Assembly (NCBI GenBank): GCA_050433985.1
Contig: JBNPWE010000014.1
Coordinates: forward strand, 21,182-85,181
Source of the DNA: JACIYW01 sp014359745
Lineage (GTDB): Bacteria; Pseudomonadota; Alphaproteobacteria; Rhodobacterales; Rhodobacteraceae
Reading direction: 5' to 3'
Length of the DNA stretch: 64,000 nt
Both the position numbers and the translations under genes were made by a program. The notes beneath the pieces were generated by a model. The model was not told the origin of the DNA and did no database searches. It worked only from the letters and a program-made list of their open reading frames with translations. This document shows, piece after piece, positions 9,398-16,663 of the stretch. Positions within the stretch are counted from its first letter, which is position 1. Every line of letters starts with the position of its first letter.

Positions 9398-10084
9398 ATG
9401 CTGATTGGCATACTGCAAACCGGCCATGTTCATGAAACTCTGGTAGATGATTTTGGCGAATATCCCGGCATGTTCGAACGTTTGCTGCAGGGGTACGGGT
9501 TTTCGTTTCGCACCTGGTCGGTGGTCGATATGGATTTTCCCGCCAGCGTGCATGACGCCGATGGCTGGCTGCTGACAGGGTCGCGCCATGGCGCCTATGA
9601 TGATCTGCCCTTCATCGCCCCGCTGGAAGATTTCATCCGGCGGGCCTATCATGCGCATGTGCCGATGGTGGGGATATGTTTTGGCCACCAGATCATCGCG
9701 CAGGCGCTTGGCGGCACGGTGCGCAAATCCGACAAGGGCTGGGGGATTGGCGCGCATGACTATGCCTTTGGCGATGAGGTGCTGACCCTCAACGCCTGGC
9801 ATCAGGATCAGGTCGTCACGCGACCGCCCGATGCAGAGGTGGCTGCCCGCAGCGATTTTTGCGAGAACGCCGCCCTTGTCTATGGAAACCGCGCCTTTAC
9901 CGTGCAGGCCCACCCGGAAATCCGTGATGATTATCTGGCCGGGCTGATCGACAAGCGCGCACCGGGCATCGTGCCCGAGGCGGTGCTTGCCGACGCGCGC
10001 GCCCGGTTGGGCGCACCGCAGCAATCGCATGTGATCGCCGATCGCATCGCCGAATTTTTCCGCCAACCCAGGGGCAAGACATGA
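9398..10084 (+). CDS. class I glutamine amidotransferase-like hydrolase
   Basis: 228 residues. The triad of class I GATases is visible: C94 in VGICFGHQ, H172 and E174 in VQAHPE. It overlaps the following ligase gene by four bases (ATGA), so the two are translationally coupled. In the Puu route a GATase-fold enzyme (PuuD) hydrolyses gamma-glutamyl-GABA. This protein is closer in look to the YfeJ-type stand-alone domains, so assigning it the PuuD step is inference from context. Confidence 0.85.
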   Translation: MLIGILQTGHVHETLVDDFGEYPGMFERLLQGYGFSFRTWSVVDMDFPASVHDADGWLLTGSRHGAYDDLPFIAPLEDFIRRAYHAHVPMVGICFGHQIIAQALGGTVRKSDKGWGIGAHDYAFGDEVLTLNAWHQDQVVTRPPDAEVAARSDFCENAALVYGNRAFTVQAHPEIRDDYLAGLIDKRAPGIVPEAVLADARARLGAPQQSHVIADRIAEFFRQPRGKT

Positions 10085-11436
10085 CGGAATTCTATGACAA
10101 ACTGCCCGAAAGCACCCGTGCCTATCTTAAGGGGCGCAAGCTGGATGAGGTGGAATGTATCGTGCCCGACATTTCGGGCATCGCGCGCGGCAAGGCGATG
10201 CCTGCGACCAAGTTCGAAAAGCAGACGCATTTCTACCTGCCCAATTCGATCTTTCTGCAAACCATCACCGGCGACTGGGCCGAAAATATCGGCGAGGCAT
10301 TTACCGAACCCGACATGATCCTGCGCCCCGATTTTTCCACCGCTTCGGCCGCGCCCTGGTCGGCGGATGTCACGTTGCAAGTCATCCATGACGTCTTCGA
10401 TCAGGCGGGCGAACCGGTGCCGATCGCGCCGCGCAACGTGCTCAAACGCGTTGTGCAGCTTTACAATGACCGCGGCTGGGAACCGGTTATGGCGCCAGAG
10501 ATGGAATTCTTTCTGGTCGCGCGCAATATCGACCCCAACCAACCGATAGAGCCGCCGATGGGCCGTTCGGGCCGCCGCGCCGCCGCGCGCCAGGCCTATT
10601 CGCTGTCGGCTGTGGATGAATACGGCAAGGTCATCGACGATATCTATGATTTCGCCGAGGCGATGGGGCTGGAAATCGACGGCATCCTGCAGGAAGGCGG
10701 CGCTGGCCAGATCGAACTCAACCTGCGCCATGGAGAGCCGGTGAAACTGGCCGACGAAATCTTCTATTTCAAGCGGCTGATCCGCGAGGCGGCGCTGCGC
10801 CACGACACGTTCGCCACCTTCATGGCCAAGCCCATTCAGGATGAACCCGGATCGGCGATGCACATGCATCATTCGGTGGTGGATATCAAAACCGGGCAGA
10901 ACATCTTTTCTGCCCCGGATGGGTCGGAAACCCCACAGTTCCTGCATTTCATCGGCGGCATGCAGCATCACCTGCCGTCGGTCATCGCGCTGCTTGCCCC
11001 CTATGTGAACAGTTATCGCCGTTATGTTCCCGATTTCGCCGCGCCGATCAATCTTGCCTGGGGGCGCGACAACCGCACCACCGGCATCCGGGTGCCCATT
11101 TCGGAACCTGCGGCGCGGCGGGTGGAAAACCGGCTGGCGGGGATGGATTGCAACCCCTACCTGGGTTTTGCCGCCAGCCTGGCCTGCGGCTATCTTGGCC
11201 TGATCGAGGAACGGATGCCGGAACCGGAATTCAGGGGGGATGCCTATGCCTCGGATGAAGGGATTCCGCGCAACGTGGGCGAGGCGCTGGATCTTTTCAA
11301 CGCGGCCACGGTGATGCACGATGTGCTCTCTCCCGCATTCTGCCGGGTTTACACGGCTGTCAAGGAACTGGAATACAACAAGTTCCTGCATGTCATCAGC
11401 CCCTGGGAACGCCAGCATCTTCTGTTGAACGTATGA
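10081..11436 (+). CDS. glutamine synthetase family protein, gamma-glutamylpolyamine synthetase-like
   Basis: 451 residues. The GS-type motifs are APEMEFFLVARN, LQEGGAGQIELNL, GSAMHMHHSVV and RRVENRLAGMDCNPYL. It is a PuuA-type ligase by the short loop around residue 160 and by its genomic pairing with an FAD oxidase that overlaps its 3' end by four bases. The probable reaction is ATP-dependent gamma-glutamylation of a polyamine such as putrescine. It differs from the copy at 7420 in most residues, so the two probably serve different amines. Confidence 0.88.
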   Translation: MTEFYDKLPESTRAYLKGRKLDEVECIVPDISGIARGKAMPATKFEKQTHFYLPNSIFLQTITGDWAENIGEAFTEPDMILRPDFSTASAAPWSADVTLQVIHDVFDQAGEPVPIAPRNVLKRVVQLYNDRGWEPVMAPEMEFFLVARNIDPNQPIEPPMGRSGRRAAARQAYSLSAVDEYGKVIDDIYDFAEAMGLEIDGILQEGGAGQIELNLRHGEPVKLADEIFYFKRLIREAALRHDTFATFMAKPIQDEPGSAMHMHHSVVDIKTGQNIFSAPDGSETPQFLHFIGGMQHHLPSVIALLAPYVNSYRRYVPDFAAPINLAWGRDNRTTGIRVPISEPAARRVENRLAGMDCNPYLGFAASLACGYLGLIEERMPEPEFRGDAYASDEGIPRNVGEALDLFNAATVMHDVLSPAFCRVYTAVKELEYNKFLHVISPWERQHLLLNV

Positions 11437-12737
11437 ACCTTCTGCACGCCAATGACCGCGCGGGGGAATATCCCGCCTCGTGGTATGCCGAAACCGCCAC
11501 GCCGCTTGCGCCCTTCGCGCCGCTACGCGGTGCGGCGCGGGCCGATGTGGTGGTGGTGGGCGGTGGGTATACCGGGCTGTCGGCGGCGCTGCATCTGGCC
11601 GGGCGAGGCTATGACGTGACCCTGCTGGAGGCGCATCGCCTGGGCTTCGGGGCCTCGGGGCGCAATGGCGGGCAGGTGGGCAGTGGCCAGCGGCTGGAAC
11701 AGGACGCGCTGGAACGCATGGCGGGCGGGGCGGCGGCCCACGCCCTTTGGGATCTGGGCGAAGAGGCGAAGGCGCTGGTCAAGGCGCTGATCCTGGATCA
11801 GCGGATGGATGTCACCTTTCACCCCGGCATCGTGCACGCCTGCCGCACCGGCCCAGAGGTGCGCGCAGCCCATGCCTATGCCGATATGCTGCGAAGCTCT
11901 TACAACTATCACCAGATAGAGGCGCTGGATCGGGATGATTTGCATGCCATCCTGTCCTCGGCGGCCTATGTGGGCGGCGACCTGGATATGGGCGCGGGGC
12001 ATGTTCACCCGCTTGGCTTTGCCTTCGGGCTGGCACGGGCGGCAAAGGCGGCGGGGGTGCGCATCTTCGAGAGGTCCGAGGTGGTGCGCATCACCCCCGG
12101 CGCGCGGGTGCGGGTGGATACCGGCGACGGCCATGTCGAGGCCGATCACCTGATCCTGGCCTGCAACGGCTATCTGGGGGATCTGGCGCCGCGGGTGGCG
12201 GCACGGGTGATGCCGATCAACAATTTCATCGTCGCCACCGAACCCTTGGGCAAGCGCGTGGTCAATGTGCTGCGCCGAAACGTGGCGGTGGCCGACACAA
12301 GGTTTGTCGTCAATTACTTCCGGTTGACCGAAGATGGGCGGCTGCTGTTTGGCGGCGGCGAAAGCTATGGCTACCGCTTCCCGCGCGACATTCGCGCCGT
12401 GGTGCGCAAGCCGATGTTGCAGGTGTTTCCCAATCTGGCCGATGTGGCGCTGACCCATGCCTGGGGCGGCACGCTGGCGATCACCCGCACCCGCATGCCG
12501 CATTTTACCCGGCTGGCGGGCAATATCCTGTCGGCCTCGGGCTATTCGGGGCACGGGGTGGCGATGGCCACGCTTTCGGGGCGCTTGCTGGCCGAGGCGG
12601 TGGCGGGGCAGGCGGAACGGTTCGATCTGATGGCGGGGTTGCCCGCGCCGGGCTTTCCGGGGGGCGCGGCGCTGCGCAGCCCGTTGCTGGCGCTTGCGAT
12701 GACCTGGTTCGCGCTGCGCGACCGGCTGGGTATCTGA
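11433..12737 (+). CDS. FAD-dependent oxidoreductase, PuuB-like (gamma-glutamylputrescine oxidase type)
   Basis: 434 residues of the D-amino-acid-oxidase fold. The FAD-binding Rossmann motif VVVVGGGYTGLSAALHLA is at about residue 38, followed by the conserved GFGASGRNGGQVGSG. The C-terminal FAD contact is SGYSGHGVAMATLSG. Members oxidise the secondary amine of gamma-glutamylated polyamines to an aldehyde, which an aldehyde dehydrogenase then clears; none is encoded nearby. The four-base overlap with the ligase gene supports a joint pathway. Confidence 0.88.
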   Translation: MNLLHANDRAGEYPASWYAETATPLAPFAPLRGAARADVVVVGGGYTGLSAALHLAGRGYDVTLLEAHRLGFGASGRNGGQVGSGQRLEQDALERMAGGAAAHALWDLGEEAKALVKALILDQRMDVTFHPGIVHACRTGPEVRAAHAYADMLRSSYNYHQIEALDRDDLHAILSSAAYVGGDLDMGAGHVHPLGFAFGLARAAKAAGVRIFERSEVVRITPGARVRVDTGDGHVEADHLILACNGYLGDLAPRVAARVMPINNFIVATEPLGKRVVNVLRRNVAVADTRFVVNYFRLTEDGRLLFGGGESYGYRFPRDIRAVVRKPMLQVFPNLADVALTHAWGGTLAITRTRMPHFTRLAGNILSASGYSGHGVAMATLSGRLLAEAVAGQAERFDLMAGLPAPGFPGGAALRSPLLALAMTWFALRDRLGI

Positions 12738-12756
12738 CGGCTTCTTAACCGCTGGG

Positions 12757-12935
12757 GCAGGGGTGGCGGGCTACCGCGGCAACCGTGGAGGCTTGAATTT
12801 CCCGAGAGCCTGGGTTTACCAGGTGGGCACCAGATACCGAGGCCAGGACCCCGGCAGAGCCAGCTCCCTTCGAGATGCTTATCGGCCACTGGAAAAGGGC
12901 CTCTCACAAGAGGGGCAGAACCCGCCACCCCCGAA
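12757..12935 (+). ncRNA. ssrS: structured small RNA, candidate 6S RNA (ssrS)
   Basis: The 280-bp gap before mmcB folds into one long rod. The ends pair perfectly over 11 bp (12760-12770 GGGGTGGCGGG with 12921-12931 CCCGCCACCCC). Inside, CCGAGAGCC pairs with GGGCCTCTC, CCAGGTGG with CCACTGG, and GATA with TATC. Between the closing and inner helices lies a wide unpaired bubble with a small CCGCGG/CCGTGG hairpin on the 5' side. A 175-180 nt rod with a central bubble is the 6S architecture that mimics an open promoter. A terminator follows. I did not recognise the primary sequence, so another sRNA is possible. Confidence 0.6.
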
Positions 12936-12937
12936 AT

Positions 12938-12980
12938 AGGCCGCCCGCTGCCGCTGCACAAGGGGCGATGCGGCCTTTTT
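12938..12980 (+). terminator. Rho-independent terminator after the candidate 6S RNA
   Basis: AGGCCGC (12938-12944) pairs with GCGGCCT (12970-12976) and is followed by a run of T to 12980. This orients the RNA on the plus strand. Confidence 0.75.
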
Positions 12981-13017
12981 CATGGACAGATGTTCCGCCT
13001 TCGTTCATGTTTGCGGC

Positions 13018-13491
13018 ATGGGCGATACGGTACAACCTGGCCACTTGCTGGCGCGCGGCGTGGCGCGCGGGCTGCGCGGCCATGATTTCATCAGCCTGGC
13101 GGAATTCGTGCCAAGGCGCGGTCTGCGCGTCGATGTGCTGGCGCTGGGGCCAAAGGGGCAGGTCTGGGTGGTGGAATGCAAATCCTCGCGCGCCGATTTC
13201 ACCTCGGATCACAAATGGCGGGGCTATCTGGAATGGTGTGACCGGTTCTTCTGGGCGGTCGATCCGGCGTTTCCGGTTGACCTGTTGCCGGGCGATACCG
13301 GGCTTATCCTGGCCGATGCCTACGGGGCCGAGATCATGCGCATGGGGATTGAGCGGCCGCTTGCCCCGGCGCGGCGGCGCGCGATCACGCAGAAGATGGC
13401 GCGCACGGCCGCGAATCGGTTGCGGGCGCTTCTTGATTCGAGCTCGGCACCGATGCAGTCTGGCCCGGCTATTTCATTACTAAAAGACTAA
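13018..13491 (+). CDS. mmcB: MmcB family DNA repair protein
   Basis: 157 residues from ATG 13018 (MGDTVQPGHLL); an ATG at 12982 in the same frame lies in the terminator tail and is less likely. The protein has the MmcB/DUF1052 nuclease-like fold: LRVDVLALGPKGQVWVVECK with the D...E-x-K restriction-endonuclease-type core, then KWRGYLEWCDRFFWAVD and GLILADAYGAEI. In Caulobacter the name comes from mitomycin C sensitivity with the ImuAB-DnaE2 mutasome; activity has not been shown directly. It is usual for alphaproteobacteria. Confidence 0.9.
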   Translation: MGDTVQPGHLLARGVARGLRGHDFISLAEFVPRRGLRVDVLALGPKGQVWVVECKSSRADFTSDHKWRGYLEWCDRFFWAVDPAFPVDLLPGDTGLILADAYGAEIMRMGIERPLAPARRRAITQKMARTAANRLRALLDSSSAPMQSGPAISLLKD

Positions 13492-13500
13492 GAATTTAGT
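13479..13500. promoter_or_regulatory. candidate operator, ACTAAA-N10-TTTAGT
   Basis: A perfect 6-bp inverted repeat spaced by 10 bp, 78 bp before the start of the exported-protein/dioxygenase operon, with CTAAGAATTTAG nested inside. It is AT-rich in an otherwise GC-rich region. The arrangement is reminiscent of alphaproteobacterial iron operators (Irr-type TTAGAA repeats) but is not an exact match, so the regulator is a guess. Confidence 0.35.
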
Positions 13501-13577
13501 TGATCTTTGGGCGGGATTTGCTATCCAAGCAAAATACTCGGAAATTGCGCCCGATGCGCCAACCAAAGGACAGACCG

Positions 13578-14438
13578 ATGAGTGACAAGAAACCGATCCG
13601 AACCGTGATACCAATGCGTATGGTTGCGCTGGGAACCGTAGCGGCGGTTCTGTCGGTGCCGGCCCAGGCGGCGGCAATCCATGGCACGGCACATACGGCG
13701 TTTCAGCCCGGACCAGACCTGATCCGGGTGGCCGGCGAAGGTGGCGAGGCAGGGTCTGCCGCCATCAAGGCACCTTCAGCGGGTGGCGAAGCCGACGAGG
13801 GCGGCGGCGCCGTTACCGAAGCCGATTTCCTCGCCGCGCTTGGCTTCATCGAAGGGCACTTGCGCGCCGGATTGGCACTCTACCAGACCAAAGACCTCGC
13901 CGCTGCAAAAACCCACATGGGTCACCCGATCAAGGAAAAATTCGGAGCCGTGGAACATCAGCTCAATGAACGCGGCTTTGCCCGGCTCAAAAATGAGATC
14001 AAGGCTCTCGCCGACGCCGCCGAAGCTGAAGCGCCCCTGACCGAGATAGAATCCCGCTTTGCTACCGTGCATGCAACCCTCGATTCGGTGCGCGTCGCGT
14101 CGCCCGGCGGACAGGTGGCGGCGTTGAAAAGCCTCGCGCTTCTGACCCGGATCGCCGCCGACGAATACAAGGAAGCGGTCGAAGGTGGCACGGTGTCGAA
14201 CCTGCACGAATACCAGGACAGTTGGGGTTTCCTTCGAAACGTCGAGGTCGAGGCGACCCGTGTTGCCGCCTCTGACAATGCCAATATCGTCGCCGCAGCG
14301 AACAAGATTCTTGCCCTCATGCAAGGGCTTGGCGTGGCTTACGGTGATATCCAGGGCATGGGGCAGATGCAGATGGAACCGGAACTTCTTTACGGTGCAG
14401 CAGCGCGCATGGAACTTGCGGCGATCAAGGTCCGTTGA
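13578..14438 (+). CDS. putative exported protein encoded with an iron-type dioxygenase
   Basis: 286 residues from ATG 13578 (AAAGGA seven bases before). There is a Sec signal peptide of about 36 residues ending PAQAAA, then a Gly/Glu-rich linker and an all-alpha mature domain. Recognisable features are EGHLRAGLALYQ and AKTHMGHPIKEK, with spaced His residues that could bind metal, and a C-terminal GMGQMQMEPE. I do not recognise a named family. It is three bases upstream of a PiuC-like dioxygenase and shares its possible AT-rich operator, so a role in periplasmic metal handling is plausible but unproven. Confidence 0.75.
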   Translation: MSDKKPIRTVIPMRMVALGTVAAVLSVPAQAAAIHGTAHTAFQPGPDLIRVAGEGGEAGSAAIKAPSAGGEADEGGGAVTEADFLAALGFIEGHLRAGLALYQTKDLAAAKTHMGHPIKEKFGAVEHQLNERGFARLKNEIKALADAAEAEAPLTEIESRFATVHATLDSVRVASPGGQVAALKSLALLTRIAADEYKEAVEGGTVSNLHEYQDSWGFLRNVEVEATRVAASDNANIVAAANKILALMQGLGVAYGDIQGMGQMQMEPELLYGAAARMELAAIKVR

Positions 14439-14441
14439 TCC

Positions 14442-15104
14442 ATGGTGGTGGTGATTGGCGGCGTGCTGTCTCGGGCAGAGGTGGCGGCGATTGCAGACTC
14501 GGCTGCCGAGGTGCCCTTCGAGGATGGGCGCGCCACGGCGGGGCGCTTTGCGCAAAAGGTCAAGCTGAACGAACAGGCCGCCGAGTCTCCGGCCCGCGCG
14601 GCGATCCTCGCCAAGGTGCGCGCGGCGCTTGAGGGCAACACCCTGTTCCACTCCATCGTCCGCCCGCGAAAGTTCGTGCGGCTCTTGCTGTCGCGCTATC
14701 GCCCCGGCATGGCCTATGGCACCCATGTCGATGACGCGATCATGGCAGGGGCGCGCACCGATCTGTCATTTACCGTTTTCCTGTCGGAACCATCAGATTA
14801 CGAAGGCGGTGGTCTGATCATAGAAGACATGGCCGAGGCGCGGCTGTTTCGCCCCGATGCCGGTGACGTGGTGCTTTACCCGACCAGCGCGCTGCATCGG
14901 GTAGAGTCGGTCATCCGGGGCGAACGGCTGGCGGTGGTGGGCTGGGTGCAAAGCTGGGTGGCCGATCCGGCGCGGCGTGAGGTGCTGCACGATCTCGATG
15001 TGGTGACAGAGGCGCTTGACGCGGCAGCGGGGCAGGAAGATGCGCTGATCTCGCGACTTTTAAAAGCGAAAACAAATCTTTATCGGATGTGGTCCGATGG
15101 CTGA
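14442..15104 (+). CDS. Fe(II)/2-oxoglutarate dioxygenase, PiuC/PKHD-type
   Basis: 220 residues. It has the double-stranded beta-helix hydroxylase core with H95-x-D97 (YGTHVDDA) and distal H152 (TSALHRVESV) as iron ligands, and R162 (RGERLAVVGW) for 2-oxoglutarate. PiuC-type proteins usually sit beside TonB-dependent siderophore receptors; here the partner is the exported protein just upstream. The substrate is unknown for the family. It is normal in length and complete. Confidence 0.92.
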   Translation: MVVVIGGVLSRAEVAAIADSAAEVPFEDGRATAGRFAQKVKLNEQAAESPARAAILAKVRAALEGNTLFHSIVRPRKFVRLLLSRYRPGMAYGTHVDDAIMAGARTDLSFTVFLSEPSDYEGGGLIIEDMAEARLFRPDAGDVVLYPTSALHRVESVIRGERLAVVGWVQSWVADPARREVLHDLDVVTEALDAAAGQEDALISRLLKAKTNLYRMWSDG

Positions 15105-15119
15105 GCCCACTTGGGCGAC

Positions 15120-15371
15120 CTAACGCTTGTGCCCGCCATCCTTGTGCCCGCTGCCCTTTTTCCCGCCCGGCTTGGGGCCCTTGTCACCCCCCATTGACCG
15201 CGCCGCAGCGGCGGCAGCGCGCAGTTCATCGGCGATTTCCTCGGCCTCTTCGGGATCGAAATCCAGCGGCAGGTCAACGCCGTCACCCACCACATAAATT
15301 CGCACCATCCCCAGTGTGGTCGGCCCAATCTGAAGGTCGGCGACGATATCGCTTTGCTTGTCGATGCCCAT
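15120..15371 (-). CDS. small conserved protein (DUF6324-like)
   Basis: 83 residues, convergent with the dioxygenase. The conserved part is QIGPTTLGMVRIYV, then DLPLDFDPEEAEEIADELR, followed by a Gly/Lys/His-rich tail (GHKDGGHKR) that may be disordered. Short proteins with this core are common in Rhodobacterales; I assign the DUF from memory. No function is known. Confidence 0.75.
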   Translation of the reverse strand: MGIDKQSDIVADLQIGPTTLGMVRIYVVGDGVDLPLDFDPEEAEEIADELRAAAAAARSMGGDKGPKPGGKKGSGHKDGGHKR

Positions 15372-15687
15372 CCCGGCCCCCCCCTTGCGGTTCTCGTGCG
15401 GTTGTCACGCCTGCGCTATAGGCCAGTGCGGCTTTGGGGAAAAGGCTTTTGTGACAGCCCGGATGTGATGGCCGGCCGCGCCCGCATCCCGGTGCAGATG
15501 GCGCGTATCAGCCCCGCACCCTGACCGCAGCGAACAACCGCTTTCGTTTCATCTTGGCCCAAATACTCATTTTCCATGCCTGCCACGCGCGCGCCGGTCA
15601 CGGGGGATGACTTCGGCCGACCGAAATCCGCGCTCGTGCCGATCTTGTCTTGCAATCCCCAATCGCGCGCCGTAAATCCCCCCCAGT
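15372..15687. other. gene-free stretch holding repeat copy B
   Basis: 316 bp between the small protein and tRNA-His. I see no protein gene with family similarity or a ribosome site. Its main content is the long form of the dispersed repeat at 15541-15636; the remainder is GC-rich sequence and the short leader of the tRNA. Confidence 0.6.
15541..15636 (+). repeat. dispersed intergenic repeat, copy B (long form)
   Basis: Core CATCTTGGCCCAAATACTC at 15550-15568, preceded by CTTTCGTTT as in copies D and G. It is followed by TGCCACGCGCGCCGGTCA, then a CGGTC/GACCG inverted repeat (15595-15599 with 15619-15623) and CGAAATCC, as in copies C and E. Confidence 0.75.
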
Positions 15688-15764
15688 GCCGCCTTAGCTC
15701 AGTTGGTTAGAGCACCAGATTGTGGATCTGGGGGTCCCCCGTTCGAGCCGGGGAGGCGGTACCA
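15688..15764 (+). tRNA. tRNA-His (anticodon GTG), without G-1
   Basis: 77 nt with encoded CCA. Anticodon loop TTGTGGA gives GTG; the T-arm is CCCCGTTCGAGCCGGGG. The acceptor stem is GCCGCCT/AGGCGGT, so pair 1-72 is G-U, the discriminator is A73 and the base before position 1 is T, not G. Loss of G-1 with U72 and A73 is the known variant in a large alphaproteobacterial clade with a matching HisRS. Confidence 0.96.
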
Positions 15765-15792
15765 TCACCCACACCGCCACCCGGACCAACCA

Positions 15793-16650
15793 TCACGGAA
15801 AGATCAGCACCGGGATAGTGCAGCCGCGCATCAGATCAAGCGTGGTCGAGCCGATGAACAATTGCCGCAGCCGCGACTTGCCGCTTTTGCCCAGCACCAG
15901 CATATCGATGTCATGGCTTGCCACCGCATCGGCGATGGCCACCTCTGGGGTGCCGGTGACAAGGTGTTCGGTGACGTCGTACCCGACGCCGCGCAGCGCC
16001 TCGGCCGCGGCGTGCAGCTTGTCGCGGTCGGGGGGGGTGGCGTTGCCCACGGTCAGGATATGGCATTCCAGCCCGTGCAGCACCGATCCCCCTACCAGGC
16101 GTTCCACCGCCCGTTCCGCGCTTGGCCCGCCGTCATAGGCCAAGAGGAACCGCTTGACCGGCTTGTAGGCGCGCGACACCACCAGAACCGGCCGCGTCGC
16201 GGTGCGCACCAGCCGGTCAAGGTTCGATCCCAAGTGCAGGGTGGCGAAATCCGCCCCCTCGCCACGTTTGCCGACAACCATCATCCGGGTTTCAGGCGCC
16301 AGATCCTGCACCGCCGCGACCAGATCGCCATTGCGCAGCCGCGTCGTCACCTCGACATCGGCGCTGGTCCGCATCCGCGCCGCGCCGTCATCCAAAAGCG
16401 CGCGCCCGCGATCGCGCGCAAGGGTGGCGCGTTCCTCATCCAGTTTCGACAGTTTCTCCAGCAGGGCCGTGCGCGCGCCCAGCCGCAGGCTGCCGCTTAA
16501 ATCAACCGGCTGGCTTGAAACCTCGTTGCGGCGATCCAGTACATGGACCAGCGATATCGGCATCTCAAGACGGTCCGCCGCCCATACCGCATGATCGCAA
16601 ACGCTGGCGGCGTAGGTCGAACCGTCGATGAATGCCGTTATGTTCTGCAT
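15793..16650 (-). CDS. tandem-domain universal stress protein
   Basis: 285 residues from ATG 16650 (MQNITAF), with GGAAA before it; ATG 16662 is an in-frame alternative. Two UspA-like alpha/beta domains are visible: the first opens ITAFIDGSTYAASVCDHAVW, the second RFLLAYDGGPSAERAVERLV. The second ends with a G-x2-G-x9-G(S/T)-type nucleotide site, LGKSGKSRLRQLFIGSTT. It lies 13 bp after the sulP gene. SulP-USP pairs are common, where the USP may tune the transporter or bicarbonate/sulfate stress response; this is inference. Confidence 0.9.
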   Translation of the reverse strand: MQNITAFIDGSTYAASVCDHAVWAADRLEMPISLVHVLDRRNEVSSQPVDLSGSLRLGARTALLEKLSKLDEERATLARDRGRALLDDGAARMRTSADVEVTTRLRNGDLVAAVQDLAPETRMMVVGKRGEGADFATLHLGSNLDRLVRTATRPVLVVSRAYKPVKRFLLAYDGGPSAERAVERLVGGSVLHGLECHILTVGNATPPDRDKLHAAAEALRGVGYDVTEHLVTGTPEVAIADAVASHDIDMLVLGKSGKSRLRQLFIGSTTLDLMRGCTIPVLIFP

Positions 16651-16663
16651 GTCTTTTTCCATT

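Noticed and set aside
12757..12935. SRP RNA because of the GTTTACCAGGT stretch
   Set aside because: The universal SRP core with GGAA tetraloop and AGCAG is absent, and the fold is a rod with central bubble.
12757..12935. Cobalamin or other riboswitch for mmcB
   Set aside because: No conserved riboswitch boxes, and a terminator separates the RNA from mmcB with no alternative antiterminator seen.
15416..15655. 79-codon minus-strand frame over repeat copy B
   Set aside because: The frame belongs to the dispersed repeat; it lacks a ribosome site and its continuation differs from other copies after the core.
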